Assembly (NCBI GenBank): GCA_023265515.1
Contig: JAHFSZ010000003.1
Coordinates: 22,889 to 69,307 of the forward strand
DNA length: 46,419 nucleotides
Reading direction: 5' to 3'
DNA from: Verrucomicrobiota bacterium
GTDB taxonomy: Bacteria > Verrucomicrobiota > Verrucomicrobiia > JABWAM01 > JAHFSZ01
This document shows, in pieces, positions 32,085 through 40,777 of the stretch. The position numbers were made by a program, and so were the translations under genes. Each line of letters starts with the position of its first letter. Position 1 is the stretch's first letter. The notes below the pieces were generated by a model, which did not search any database, was not told the origin of the DNA, and saw only the letters and a list, made by a program, of their open reading frames with translations.

Positions 32085-32534
32085 TCAGACTTGCCGGACA
32101 ATGAGGTGCGTGCCCAAGACCTGAACGACGCGGATTTTTCGGCCCGCCTGGATGATCCCTGTTTCCGCTGTCACATCCACCAGTCGGCCGTCGAACTCGG
32201 CTTTGCCCGCGGGTTTAAGCATCGACAGGCTCCGGCCTTCGCGGTCCTGGAGGCCCTGTAAATCGGCAGCGATGGATGAATCGCTCGGGGTTGGTCGGGA
32301 ACCGATGCCTTTGGGCAGACTTTTAAAGCAGGCGGCCGCGACCACGCCAGCAGCGATCAAAAGGCCGGCGAGCATCGCGATCGCGGGGCCGGTTCCGAAC
32401 TGGACGAAAGTCAGGATCACCGCGACGAGCATCGATAACAAGGCCATGGCGCCGAACACAAGCCCCGGCAGGAACATTTCGACGATAACCAGGCAGATGC
32501 CGACCACCGCGAAAAATAGAATGGAGAGGGTCAT
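32085..32534 (-). CDS. NfeD-like membrane protein
   Basis: This 149-residue protein starts at ATG 32534, which places the first helix at the N-terminus (TLSILFFAVVGICLVIVEMF). Two to three more helices follow (FGAMALLSMLVAVILTFV, and IAMLAGLLIAAGVVAAACF). A soluble C-terminal OB-fold of NfeD type comes last (LKPAGKAEFDGRLVDVTAETGIIQAGRKI split over residues about 105-135). NfeD proteins pair with stomatin/SPFH proteins and help organise membranes; here it is the short form without the ClpP-like protease half. No stomatin gene is next to it. It is divergent from gltX. Confidence 0.85.
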   Translation of the reverse strand: MTLSILFFAVVGICLVIVEMFLPGLVFGAMALLSMLVAVILTFVQFGTGPAIAMLAGLLIAAGVVAAACFKSLPKGIGSRPTPSDSSIAADLQGLQDREGRSLSMLKPAGKAEFDGRLVDVTAETGIIQAGRKIRVVQVLGTHLIVRQV

Positions 32535-32664
32535 GTCCGTGGCGAACCCGCCTTCGCACCTTTTACCGTGATCGCCCGGACTTTGGAACCTTTTTTCACC
32601 GGGAGGCCCAGCCGCAAAAAAATGTATATTCAACGGGCCGGTGTTTCGTTATCACAGACGGACG

Positions 32665-33975
32665 ATGAAAGTCCGGGTTCGTTTTGCGCCCAGCCCCACG
32701 GGAATGCTCCATATTGGTGGAGCGAGGACGGCACTCTTCAACTGGCTCTATGCCCGGCACACCGGCGGTACGTTCGTCCTCCGCGTCGAGGACACCGATG
32801 CGGCCCGCAACACAGCCGAGGCACGCCAGGTGATCTTCGACGGGCTGCGCTGGCTGGGGATGAACTGGGACGAAGGTCCGGAGAAGGGCGGGGATCACGG
32901 GCCGTATTTTCAGAGCCAGCGTCTCGACCTCTACCGAAGCTACGTCGACAAGCTCCTCTCCAAGGGTCTTGCCTATGAATTCGAGGGGGCAGTCAAATTC
33001 AAGATGCCGAAGGATCGCTGCGTCGTCAAAGACCTGATTTGCGGCGACGTGGCGTTCGACCGGACCCTGGAGCCCGACCTGGTGATCCTGCGCAAGGACG
33101 GCTCGCCCGTTTTCCATCTGGTCAATGTCGTCGACGACCTTGAAATGAAGATCACGCACGTCATTCGCGGCGAGGACCATCTTTCCAATACGCAAAAACA
33201 TCTGGCCCTCTTTGCCGCCTTGGGTGCCGAGCCGCCGCAATACGCCCACATCCCGCTGATCCTGAACAATGACGGCAGTAAGATGAGCAAGCGCGATGCG
33301 GGTTCCTCGATCGCCGAGTACCACGCACAGGGTTATGTCCCCGAAGCTCTGCGCAACTATCTCTGCCTGCTCGGATGGTCGCCGAAGGATGACCGGGAGA
33401 TCGTCGACATCCAGGAACTGATCCAGCTCTTCGACCTGCCGCAAGTCAACCGGCACAATGCGCGCTTCGACATGGCCAAACTCCATTGGATGAACGGACA
33501 ATACATGGCCAGGCAGTCGCTGGCTGATTTCACAGAGCACGCGATCCCGTTTTTGAAGGCGGCCGGCCAGATCGACGATTCGACCGATCGGGAGCGGCTC
33601 GGGAAAATGCTGGCGATCGTGCAGGAGAAGGTGAAACTCTTCCAGGACCTGCCGAACTGGACGATCTATCTGTTGAAGGACGATTATCCGTTTGACCCCG
33701 AAGCCGTCGCCAAGACCCTTAAAAAGGACGGTGCGGCCGGCCGGCTGGCGAAACTGCGGGAACGTTATGCAGCGCTGGCGGACTGGACCGTTGAAAAACT
33801 CGAATCGGAGCTTAAGGCGCTGGCCGCCGAGCTGTCGGTGAAAACAGGCGAACTCATCCATCCATGCCGTGTCGCGGTCTCCGGCAAGACCGTTGGTCCG
33901 AGCCTCTACCATATGCTCGAAGTGCTGGGAAAGCAGAGAGTTCTGGAGAGATTGGATCGTGCAGCGTCCTTGTGA
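32665..33975 (+). CDS. gltX: Glutamyl-tRNA synthetase
   Basis: It charges tRNA-Glu. At 436 residues it is slightly shorter than E. coli GluRS (471). The start at ATG 32665 gives the normal VRVRFAPSPTGMLHIGGART beginning with the HIGH-type motif HIGG at 16-19; an upstream GTG at 32641 would add eight residues. The KMSKS-type motif is KMSKR at 206-210. The C-terminal anticodon-binding helices are reduced. It could be discriminating or non-discriminating; this cannot be told by eye, and no gatCAB genes are visible. A TATATT box at 32625-32630 may be its -10. Heptad element 4 fills the whole spacer after its stop. Confidence 0.95.
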   Translation: MKVRVRFAPSPTGMLHIGGARTALFNWLYARHTGGTFVLRVEDTDAARNTAEARQVIFDGLRWLGMNWDEGPEKGGDHGPYFQSQRLDLYRSYVDKLLSKGLAYEFEGAVKFKMPKDRCVVKDLICGDVAFDRTLEPDLVILRKDGSPVFHLVNVVDDLEMKITHVIRGEDHLSNTQKHLALFAALGAEPPQYAHIPLILNNDGSKMSKRDAGSSIAEYHAQGYVPEALRNYLCLLGWSPKDDREIVDIQELIQLFDLPQVNRHNARFDMAKLHWMNGQYMARQSLADFTEHAIPFLKAAGQIDDSTDRERLGKMLAIVQEKVKLFQDLPNWTIYLLKDDYPFDPEAVAKTLKKDGAAGRLAKLRERYAALADWTVEKLESELKALAAELSVKTGELIHPCRVAVSGKTVGPSLYHMLEVLGKQRVLERLDRAASL

Positions 33976-33982
33976 GAATTTC

Positions 33983-34048
33983 GGAGACAGGAGACAGGAT
34001 GCAGAAGAAAAACATTCTGGGTTCCGAGTACTGAGTTCTGGGTTCTGA
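33983..34048. repeat. Heptad-period element filling the gltX-pgsA spacer (element 4)
   Basis: Exact tandem GGAGACA units at 33983-33996 with two weaker ones after them are followed by five units at 34014-34048 of type GTTCTGG/GTTCTGA. The period is exactly 7 throughout. The two arms are only weakly complementary, unlike elements 1-3 and 5. The last unit ends three bases before the ATG of the next gene, replacing any Shine-Dalgarno. Confidence 0.7.
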
Positions 34049-34051
34049 AAT

Positions 34052-34639
34052 ATGACCGTGCCTAACATCATCTCGATTTTTCGCCTGCTGTTGATCCCGG
34101 CTTTCGTCATGACCGTGCTCTACTACATCGCCGGCGTGAAAGAGGGCGAGCCGGAGGACATGCTCCGCTGGTGGGCGGCGGCGATTTTTATCCTGGCAGC
34201 GGTTTCCGACGGCGTCGACGGCTACATCGCCCGCCGCTTCAACCAGCGCTCGGAGCTCGGAGGCGTACTCGATCCGCTGGCCGACAAGCTCCTGCAGGTG
34301 ACGGCGCTGATCCTGCTCAGCATCGACTTTCACCGGGCGTTTCACCGCCTGCCGATCTGGCTGCCGATCCTCGTCATCAGCCGCGATCTGTTCATCCTCG
34401 TCGGCTACCTGGTCATCAAGCTGGTCGTCGGCGTCAAGGTCGAGGTCCGAACCCACTGGTCGGGCAAGGTGGCGACCGCGCTCATCATGATGCTGATCAC
34501 CATGGTCCTCATGCAATGGACCGACTGGCGGATCTACCGGCCCATCCTTTACATCAGCGGCGTGTGCGTCCTCATTTCGCTCGTCGTTTACGTCGCGCGC
34601 GGTGTTGTGCAGATCAACCAAGCCCCGCAGAAGGGCTAG
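34052..34639 (+). CDS. pgsA: CDP-alcohol phosphatidyltransferase (PgsA-like)
   Basis: This 195-residue inner-membrane enzyme has about six helices and the full CDP-alcohol phosphotransferase motif: Asp53, Asp56-Gly57, Ala60-Arg61, Gly70, Asp74 and Asp78 (SDGVDGYIARRF then GGVLDPLADKL). It most likely joins CDP-diacylglycerol and glycerol-3-phosphate for phosphatidylglycerol synthesis; another alcohol acceptor is possible. The ATG lies 3 bp after the last heptad unit, and no Shine-Dalgarno is present. It is followed after 85 bp by der. Confidence 0.88.
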   Translation: MTVPNIISIFRLLLIPAFVMTVLYYIAGVKEGEPEDMLRWWAAAIFILAAVSDGVDGYIARRFNQRSELGGVLDPLADKLLQVTALILLSIDFHRAFHRLPIWLPILVISRDLFILVGYLVIKLVVGVKVEVRTHWSGKVATALIMMLITMVLMQWTDWRIYRPILYISGVCVLISLVVYVARGVVQINQAPQKG

Positions 34640-34724
34640 CGGAATGTTCGGCGGGATCGCGTCAGCTGACGTTGGAAAAAGAGTGTTCCTGCTTTGGCGC
34701 CTTCCTGATAAGAAGAGCGCCTTG

Positions 34725-36182
34725 ATGAACACTCCGAACCCCGAATCCCAAGACGCCGCTGGCGTGGACCTTGTCCGGGTTGCCATCGTCGGCCGGCCGA
34801 ATGTCGGAAAGTCGGCCCTCTTTAACCGGATGGCGGGACGGCGGATCTCGATCGTCCACGACAAGCCGGGGGTGACGCGCGACCGAATCGCGGTCCAGGT
34901 GGAGCGGAACGGGCGGATTTACGAATTGATCGACACCGGTGGGATCGGCCTGCCCGAGGAGGGAGCTACGCATGGCATTCCGGAGGCCGTCCGGCTTCAG
35001 GCGGACCTCGGGATCGAAGTTGCCGACGTCGTTTTCTTCGTTGTCGACTCGCAGGAGGGACTGATGCCTCTGGACCGGGAAATTGCCGGTCAGCTCCGTC
35101 GTTTTTCCAAGCCGGTCTGGCTGATCGTCAACAAGATGGACCACGAGAAGCACGAGACGTTGGACGTGGAATTCACGGCGCTGGGCCTGGAGACCGAATT
35201 TCCCGTCTCCGCGGTCCACGGCCGCGGTATCGGTCCGCTCTGGGACCGGCTCGAGGAGGTGAGCGCGGGTGCAACGGCCGGACCGCGGTCCGAGCTTTCA
35301 AAACATGCGACCCGGCTCGCCGTGGTCGGCCGTCCGAACGTCGGCAAGTCGACGCTGATCAACCGCCTTCTCGGCGCCGAGCGCGTGATCGTCAGTGAGA
35401 CGCCGGGAACGACGCGCGACGCAGTGGACATTCCGATCCAGGCCGGAGGTCGCAGTTATGTTCTCATCGACACAGCCGGCATCCGCCATCAGCGCAGGCT
35501 GAGCAGTAGTGTCGAGGTTTTCAGTAAGATGCGCGCGGAACAAAGCGTTCAGCGATGCGACGTCGCGGTGATCGTCATCGACGCGCTCATGGGCATGACA
35601 CGGCAGGACAAGATGATCGGCGGCTTCATCCAGGAGGAGAAGAAGCCGTGTATGATTGTCGTCAACAAGTGGGACCTCAACGAGGAGAAGGTGGGCGGCC
35701 GGAAGCGCCGCACCATCAGCAAATCCGAATATGAAAAAAACCTGCGTATGGAGGCCCACTTTTTGGACTACGCGCCGATCCTGTTTACCAGTGCCCTCCA
35801 GGGATACCGGTCCGAGAATCTCTGGAGCTGGATTGGCAAGATCGACCGGTTCCGGCACAAACAGATCGCGACCGGGCCGCTGAACCGGATCTTTACGAGG
35901 GCCGCGGCCAAGCTGCCGGCTCCGATTCGCGGGGGGCGGCGGCTCAAAATTTACTACGTCATCCAAAAACCCGATGCGCCCGTGCCGACGTTTGTTCTCT
36001 TCATCAACGAGAAGAAGCTGATGGACGAATCATACGGGCGTTATCTGCGCAACAGCATCCGCCGGGAAGAGGAGTTCCTCGGCTGTCCGATTGTTTTCGA
36101 ACTTCGTGAAAAGAGCCGGGAGAAGAGGGGCCGTGAACGAAAACGTCCTGTGAAGGGTGAAGGGATCACCGATTACTTCTAA
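34725..36182 (+). CDS. der: Ribosome-assembly GTPase Der (EngA)
   Basis: This double-GTPase helps mature the 50S subunit. From ATG 34725 it is 485 residues. The first G domain has GRPNVGKS at 23-30, DTGGIG and NKMD. The second has an identical GRPNVGKS, the switch [14 protein letters not shown] and NKWDLN. The C-terminal KH-like domain follows, and the protein ends in a strongly basic tail ([17 protein letters not shown]), which is longer than usual. A longer frame that starts inside pgsA is not Der-like. The stop is 12 bp from the stop of the convergent minus-strand gene. Confidence 0.96.
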   Translation: MNTPNPESQDAAGVDLVRVAIVGRPNVGKSALFNRMAGRRISIVHDKPGVTRDRIAVQVERNGRIYELIDTGGIGLPEEGATHGIPEAVRLQADLGIEVADVVFFVVDSQEGLMPLDREIAGQLRRFSKPVWLIVNKMDHEKHETLDVEFTALGLETEFPVSAVHGRGIGPLWDRLEEVSAGATAGPRSELSKHATRLAVVGRPNVGKSTLINRLLGAERVIVSETPGTTRDAVDIPIQAGGRSYVLIDTAGIRHQRRLSSSVEVFSKMRAEQSVQRCDVAVIVIDALMGMTRQDKMIGGFIQEEKKPCMIVVNKWDLNEEKVGGRKRRTISKSEYEKNLRMEAHFLDYAPILFTSALQGYRSENLWSWIGKIDRFRHKQIATGPLNRIFTRAAAKLPAPIRGGRRLKIYYVIQKPDAPVPTFVLFINEKKLMDESYGRYLRNSIRREEEFLGCPIVFELREKSREKRGRERKRPVKGEGITDYF

Positions 36183-36194
36183 AAAGTGCGCTCG

Positions 36195-37139
36195 CTAAAA
36201 CGATCCATTGACGGAAAGCTGGACGTAAGGCGCCGGGTCGCTGGTCAGATGGAAATTGGCCCGGTAGAAATCATACCGACGGTAGATCATGTAGCCGCCC
36301 TCCAGGTTCAGGGCGATCGAGTCCATCACTTTGTACGCCAGGCCTGCGCCGGCGCGGACTTCGGTCAGGTTGAGAAGCGCGTTGTCGAGGTTGGAGCGGC
36401 CACGGGCACTGCCGAAAGAATTGCTGACCCGGGCGTTGATGCCCTTCACATCGATGCCCGTGTAGACCTGCAGGTTCTTGTCAATGGAGTAAATAATGCG
36501 TGGCTCGGGCGGCACGAGCATGAGCGTCCAGTCCTCGTCGAATTCCCAGCGGACGCCGACGCCGGGCAAGACCGGATATTCGCGGAAAAGATCGACGCTG
36601 ATGCCGGCGAACACTTGAAGGTCGTTGTCCACGAGCCAGGAGGCGCCGACGATGAATGGCACGTTGACATCGTTGAAACCGACGTCCTTGAGGTCGCTGT
36701 AGATGCCAGGCTTGGTTTCGAAGCGCAGGAGCCAGTCTTCGCTCAAGGTGGAATCAAAGCCGACGACCACAGCCGCAGATTGAAGCGTATTGGGCAGCGG
36801 GATCGTACCCGAGTGGTCAAATCCAAAGCGTTCCCAGGAGATGCCGAAGCGGGGGAGGAAGTTCTTGGAGACTTCCGGCGAAAGCACGTAGTCGATCGAC
36901 GAGTGAACCTCGGAAATGTTGCCAACACTCACGTGGTAGAGCCTTGTCTTGGCGGAATCGACGTAGCTGGCCTTTGCGTTGATTTCGTGAGTGACCTTGA
37001 TCTCCGGGTTGGTCACGAATCGGTCGATGTCGACCGGCAGTGTCTGTTCGACCACGGACTGGGCCGTGACAGCGGCGGCGCTGAGCAGCAGGGCGGCGGG
37101 GAGCAAAACGCGAAAGCGGAATGTTTGGCGGATCGTCAT
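36195..37139 (-). CDS. Predicted outer-membrane protein (DUF6268-like barrel)
   Basis: This 314-residue protein has a signal peptide (LLPAALLLSAAAVTAQ). The mature part is made of amphipathic strands with aromatic girdles, such as GVRWEFDEDWTLMLVPPEP and LNLEGGYMIYRRYDFY, and ends in a phenylalanine (VNGSF), which fits an outer-membrane barrel. The repeated pattern 'RWEFDEDW..LMLVPPEPRI' suggests DUF6268. It is downstream by 9 bp of another secreted protein on the same strand, so the pair is probably one operon. Function is unknown. Confidence 0.7.
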   Translation of the reverse strand: MTIRQTFRFRVLLPAALLLSAAAVTAQSVVEQTLPVDIDRFVTNPEIKVTHEINAKASYVDSAKTRLYHVSVGNISEVHSSIDYVLSPEVSKNFLPRFGISWERFGFDHSGTIPLPNTLQSAAVVVGFDSTLSEDWLLRFETKPGIYSDLKDVGFNDVNVPFIVGASWLVDNDLQVFAGISVDLFREYPVLPGVGVRWEFDEDWTLMLVPPEPRIIYSIDKNLQVYTGIDVKGINARVSNSFGSARGRSNLDNALLNLTEVRAGAGLAYKVMDSIALNLEGGYMIYRRYDFYRANFHLTSDPAPYVQLSVNGSF

Positions 37140-37148
37140 GCTGCGGCC

Positions 37149-38234
37149 CTAATGGAGGGAATCGGCTTGCGTGACGGAGGAGCCATGGGCCGCATCCGCC
37201 TGGAAGAAGCGAATGTTGTTTTTGATGTTTTTGATCATCAGCGACGCGGCGGCCATTTGCTCCACGCCCCGCAGGGAGGAGAAGGTCGGAGCCGAAACGA
37301 AGTCCGCGCGCCAGACGAGCGTGCCATTTTCCGAGCCCGCCTTCAGAGGCCAGAGCTCGTAGAGGGTGATCATGGTCAGGTAGGAATGGCTCGAATAGAG
37401 CTGGTAATCGGCCACCTGCCATCGGCTACCTTCCTGGCGGGTGTAGATGGCGCCGAGGCAGCAGGAGGCTTTCTTGTCCGAATTGAGGACTTGCCAGTAA
37501 TACGCGGCGGGCTGGACATGGGTTTTCTGCAGGACCGCCTCGCTCAGGAGAGTTTTAAAACGCGATTGTACGGCGTGATCCTGCGATAGAAGCGCGATGA
37601 TCTCGCCGTGAATGGGGATGCTCTGCTCCTCGAGATTGTAGGGAGGGAGCGCGGTGATCCCGCCACTGCGAAAAGCATCGTAGCGCTCTTGAAGCAGGGC
37701 CGACCAGAATTCTTCGGCGAGTTTACGAAATTCGGCGCTGTCCGGCTCGGCCTTGTCGACAGCCTGTTGACTGATCATTCTTCTTAAAAGGACTGCATCG
37801 GCGGTTGAAGATTGAAAGGGAAGCGTGTCGAAGACGCCTTTGCGGGTATCCTCGAGTAGACCGCGCATCGGTTCGTTAGGCGCGTCGAGGCGCAGGTCCT
37901 GGAATTTCGGTTCGCTTCCACTCTCGAATGTGTGGGAGTAGTAGATCTCAAGATCCTTGTGGACAGTCGGATTCCAGTTGGCCAGCAAGCGAACGGTCTC
38001 ATCGGGCGGCTTGCGCACGACGTAACAGGTCTGGACGTTGATGCCACGGTCGAAATTGGGCGAGGAACCGCGCTCCGAAAGAATGCCCCCTTCCACCAGC
38101 TCCGAAACATTGATGCTCTTGAAGGCGCTGAAGGAGGCGATTTCCTTTACGGGATCCGCTGCGAACGAAGTGCGCGGACAGAGCAGAAGCGCGGCTAAAA
38201 AGATGGAATGCGAGGGGCGCATCGCGGATGCCAT
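37149..38234 (-). CDS. Secreted hypothetical protein
   Basis: This 361-residue protein is not recognised. The start is set at ATG 38234, or at a second ATG four codons on (38222), because a signal peptide follows (SIFLAALLLCPRTSFAADP). The frame stays open far upstream but crosses the tRNA-Phe region and is not credible there. Visible segments: a sequence around SELVEGGILSERG, an aromatic-rich middle (AEEFWSALLQERYDAF) and a C-terminal part with paired cysteines (KKASCCLGAIY). It resembles large periplasmic proteins of unknown role in Verrucomicrobia-type genomes. It is followed 9 bp later by the barrel protein. Confidence 0.65.
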   Translation of the reverse strand: MASAMRPSHSIFLAALLLCPRTSFAADPVKEIASFSAFKSINVSELVEGGILSERGSSPNFDRGINVQTCYVVRKPPDETVRLLANWNPTVHKDLEIYYSHTFESGSEPKFQDLRLDAPNEPMRGLLEDTRKGVFDTLPFQSSTADAVLLRRMISQQAVDKAEPDSAEFRKLAEEFWSALLQERYDAFRSGGITALPPYNLEEQSIPIHGEIIALLSQDHAVQSRFKTLLSEAVLQKTHVQPAAYYWQVLNSDKKASCCLGAIYTRQEGSRWQVADYQLYSSHSYLTMITLYELWPLKAGSENGTLVWRADFVSAPTFSSLRGVEQMAAASLMIKNIKNNIRFFQADAAHGSSVTQADSLH

Positions 38235-38492
38235 AGATTGCCAAAAGGCACGGCCATAACAAGTTGATTTTGAGCAACATCGATGGGCTTTGTATGGCTT
38301 TTTGGACGCCGTGCGTGGCGCAGGGGTTATCGATTCAATCCTTTTTCCCATCAGAAAGCGGCGAACAATTTGTGATCGGGAGGTTTTCATGTTTTTCTTT
38401 GACTTTATCGTCATGGGTTTCCATCTTTTCCCCCTTCTTGCGAAGCGATCGAGGCCAGGTGTCAGGAAGAGATCACCCTGGGGCCGGATTTT
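38235..38492. other. Spacer upstream of tRNA-Phe
   Basis: About 260 bp carry only a weak 70-codon open frame on the plus strand (38290-38502) with no ribosome-binding site, and it runs into the tRNA. Nothing else was recognised. The tRNA-Phe promoter must lie here, but no convincing pair of boxes was found. Confidence 0.4.
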
Positions 38493-38567
38493 GGCTGGGT
38501 AGCTCAGTAGTAGAGCAGGGCCCTGAAAAGGCCTGTGTCGGGGGTGCGATTCCCTCCCCAGCCACCA
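38493..38567 (+). tRNA. tRNA-Phe (anticodon GAA), unusual T-loop and D-loop
   Basis: The acceptor stem pairs 38493-38499 with 38557-38563. The anticodon loop is CTGAAAA (GAA) and an encoded CCA lies at 38565-38567. The T-loop reads TGCGATT, so position 55, almost always U (pseudouridine), is G. The D-loop is a 7-nt AGTAGTA with a single G in place of the usual GG. The two changes touch each other in the folded tRNA (G18-Psi55 contact), so they look compensatory. The other three tRNAs here have canonical T-loops. Confidence 0.95.
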
Positions 38568-38569
38568 TT

Positions 38570-39211
38570 TTATCTGCTGAGAGTCTCCGGATCGGCGGAC
38601 TTGGCGGATGCGGCGGGCGGTTCGGCTTCTGTCGCGGGCGAGGAGGAGCCACTGCTGGCGTCGGATCCAAGCAGGGCGGCCACTCGTTTCTGGATGGCGG
38701 CAATCTGGTCGAGCTTCAGGTGGGGGTCCTCGATGGTGAAGGTTTCGCCCGTTTTGGCATGTTCGTAAATGAGGATATTGCTCTGGCCGCGCCCTTGGCG
38801 AGGCTCGCTCGACTCGTCGTCGGTGGTCGGAGCAGGGCGGACGGTTTCGCGATGCTTGAAGAGGCGCTTGCGCTCGAGCATGACCGCGAGGATGTAACGG
38901 ACCTCTTTTTCCTCCGGGAGGTTTTTTTCGAGCATGGCGCGCAGAAGGCTTTCGGCATCCTCCTTCTTCAATGGCTCGGGAGATGGAGGCGCTGGCGGCA
39001 CATACGGATGCTCCCAAAAGGAAACAACCCCAGCCTTGTCGCGGGTTTGCTCGCCGCCTGCCGCCTGCCAGGCCGCCTTGCAGATGTCTTCGCGGCGGAA
39101 GCCTTCAGGGCCCATCGAGAGGATCGTGTAGACGGGTTCATCCTTTTCAAACGGCTTCTGGGTGCGGGCGCATTGATGGCCCGGGCTCTGGATGTTCCAT
39201 TCTTCGATCAT
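38570..39211 (-). CDS. Hypothetical protein with a zinc-ribbon-like N-terminus
   Basis: This 213-residue protein has no signal peptide and is probably cytoplasmic. The N-terminus has cysteines and histidines (GHQCARTQKPFEKDEP and, later, DICKAAW), which may be a small metal-binding module. A helical region with MLEKNLPEEKEVRYILAVML, an IYEHAKTGETFTIEDP strand pair and a short helix follow. The last 30 residues are Ser/Ala/Pro-rich and disordered. Its stop lies 2 bp from the end of tRNA-Phe on the other strand. I do not recognise the family. Confidence 0.6.
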   Translation of the reverse strand: MIEEWNIQSPGHQCARTQKPFEKDEPVYTILSMGPEGFRREDICKAAWQAAGGEQTRDKAGVVSFWEHPYVPPAPPSPEPLKKEDAESLLRAMLEKNLPEEKEVRYILAVMLERKRLFKHRETVRPAPTTDDESSEPRQGRGQSNILIYEHAKTGETFTIEDPHLKLDQIAAIQKRVAALLGSDASSGSSSPATEAEPPAASAKSADPETLSR

Positions 39212-39301
39212 GCTCGATATCGCGAAGTATGTGGTGGGTGGACCCGCACTTGTCGAGTGTGAACTCTTGCCTGAAGTGAGTTTTAGAGACTAAAGTAGGT
39301 C

Positions 39302-40714
39302 ATGCACGAAATCAGTCCCGTTTGGTTTACCCCATTCGTCGCGTTGTTGCTCTGCATCGCGCTGATGCCGTTCATCCATCTGCATTGGTGGGAGAAGCAC
39401 TATTCAAAGGTGTCCGTGGGACTTGGCCTGCTCACATTCGGGTATTACGCCCTCTGGGTGAAAAACTACGAGCGGATCGAGCACACCGCAACCGAATATG
39501 TCGGTTTCATCGCCCTGGTCGGCTCGCTATTCGTCGTGGCGGGTGGTATCATCATTCGCGTTCAAGGCCAGGCCCGGCCGATTGAGAATGTTTTATTCCT
39601 GGCAGTGGGCGCCGTGATCGCCAATGTGATCGGAACGGCGGGCGCGTCGATCCTCCTGATCCGCCCCTTCCTTCGGATGAACAAATACCGGATTACGGCG
39701 TTTCACATCGTTTTTTTTATTTTCATCGTCAGCAACGTCGCCGGCTGCTTGACCCCCATCGGTGATCCGCCGCTTTTTCTCGGTTACCTCAAGGGAATAC
39801 CTTTTTTCTGGGTCGCTGAGCACCTCTGGCTCATCTGGCTGGTGGGGGTTGGCTGGCTCCTGGCCCTGTTCTTCGGATTCGACATTTTAAATTTCGGGCA
39901 GGCCCCCAAGACAATTCGCGATCACGAGACGCCAACGCGCCGCTGGCAAATCGAAGGGCTCCGGAATTTTGCCTTCATCGCGGTGATCCTGGTCGCCGTG
40001 TTCATCACCAAGCCCCCGTTTCTGCGCGAAGCAATCATGGTGGCGGCCGGTGCGGCCGGCTATTTCCTCACCAAAAAGGTCTTGCCGCATGTTCATCAGG
40101 ACAACCAGTTCAACTTTGCCCCGCTCAAGGAGGTTGCCTGGCTCTTCGTGGGGATCTTTGCCACCATGATGCCGGTGCTCGACTGGCTGGAGCACCATTC
40201 CTCGCAGCTTGGCATTTCGAGCGCCGGCTCCTTTTATTGGGGGGCAGGCGGGCTTTCGAGCGTTCTCGACAACGCCCCGACGTACCTGAACTTTCTCAGC
40301 GCCAGCGTCGGCCTCTTCGTTGACCCACACCACGTGCAGTTCATCCAGCAGTGGGTCCAGGACGGGATGAAAGCATCGCTCGAAGGTCAGCCTGACGCGG
40401 TGGTCAACACGATCAATGCGCTGAAGCAATATCATCTGGATATGCTGGAAATAGGGCGCGTGCCTCTTTCCGACATCCAGGTCTGCTACCTGATCGGCAA
40501 CCATCAGTTCAACAAGTACATCGTTGCAGTCAGCACGGGAGCGGTCTTTTTTGGATCGATGACTTATATCGGCAATGCACCCAACTTCATGGTCAAGAGC
40601 ATCGCCCAGCATCACAAAGTCCAAGTGCCGAGTTTTTTTGGTTACGTGTTCAAGTACTCGCTGCCGATTGTCCTGCCGATGCTCGTCCTCGTTTGGTACG
40701 TCTTCTTCCGCTAG
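39302..40714 (+). CDS. Na+/H+ antiporter, NhaD/ArsB-permease (ion transporter) family
   Basis: This 470-residue inner-membrane protein has about 11-12 helices. Marks of the NhaD/citrate-transporter superfamily are the paired discontinuous-helix motifs: AGASILLIRPFL with SNVAGCLTPIGDPPLF in the first half, and SSVLDNAPTYLNFL with TYIGNAPNFM in the second. It would exchange Na+ (or Li+) for H+ or move a small anion. NhaD is favoured by the GDPPLF and NAPTYL-type signatures. It is preceded by a weak TTGCCT/TAAAGT pair that would start RNA right at the ATG. It lies 63 bp upstream of uvrA. Confidence 0.85.
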   Translation: MHEISPVWFTPFVALLLCIALMPFIHLHWWEKHYSKVSVGLGLLTFGYYALWVKNYERIEHTATEYVGFIALVGSLFVVAGGIIIRVQGQARPIENVLFLAVGAVIANVIGTAGASILLIRPFLRMNKYRITAFHIVFFIFIVSNVAGCLTPIGDPPLFLGYLKGIPFFWVAEHLWLIWLVGVGWLLALFFGFDILNFGQAPKTIRDHETPTRRWQIEGLRNFAFIAVILVAVFITKPPFLREAIMVAAGAAGYFLTKKVLPHVHQDNQFNFAPLKEVAWLFVGIFATMMPVLDWLEHHSSQLGISSAGSFYWGAGGLSSVLDNAPTYLNFLSASVGLFVDPHHVQFIQQWVQDGMKASLEGQPDAVVNTINALKQYHLDMLEIGRVPLSDIQVCYLIGNHQFNKYIVAVSTGAVFFGSMTYIGNAPNFMVKSIAQHHKVQVPSFFGYVFKYSLPIVLPMLVLVWYVFFR

Positions 40715-40777
40715 AGGGATCGGGCGATTTCGCTTCACGGAGGCCCCTTGTTCAGGGTAGGCTTGGCGGTTAAATTT

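Noticed and set aside
36186-37589. A 467-codon plus-strand open frame over the barrel gene.
   Set aside because: The minus-strand gene has a signal peptide, barrel strands and a C-terminal phenylalanine; the plus frame has no such features.
38290-38502. A 70-codon plus-strand open frame before tRNA-Phe.
   Set aside because: No ribosome-binding site, mostly low-information residues, and it runs into the tRNA.
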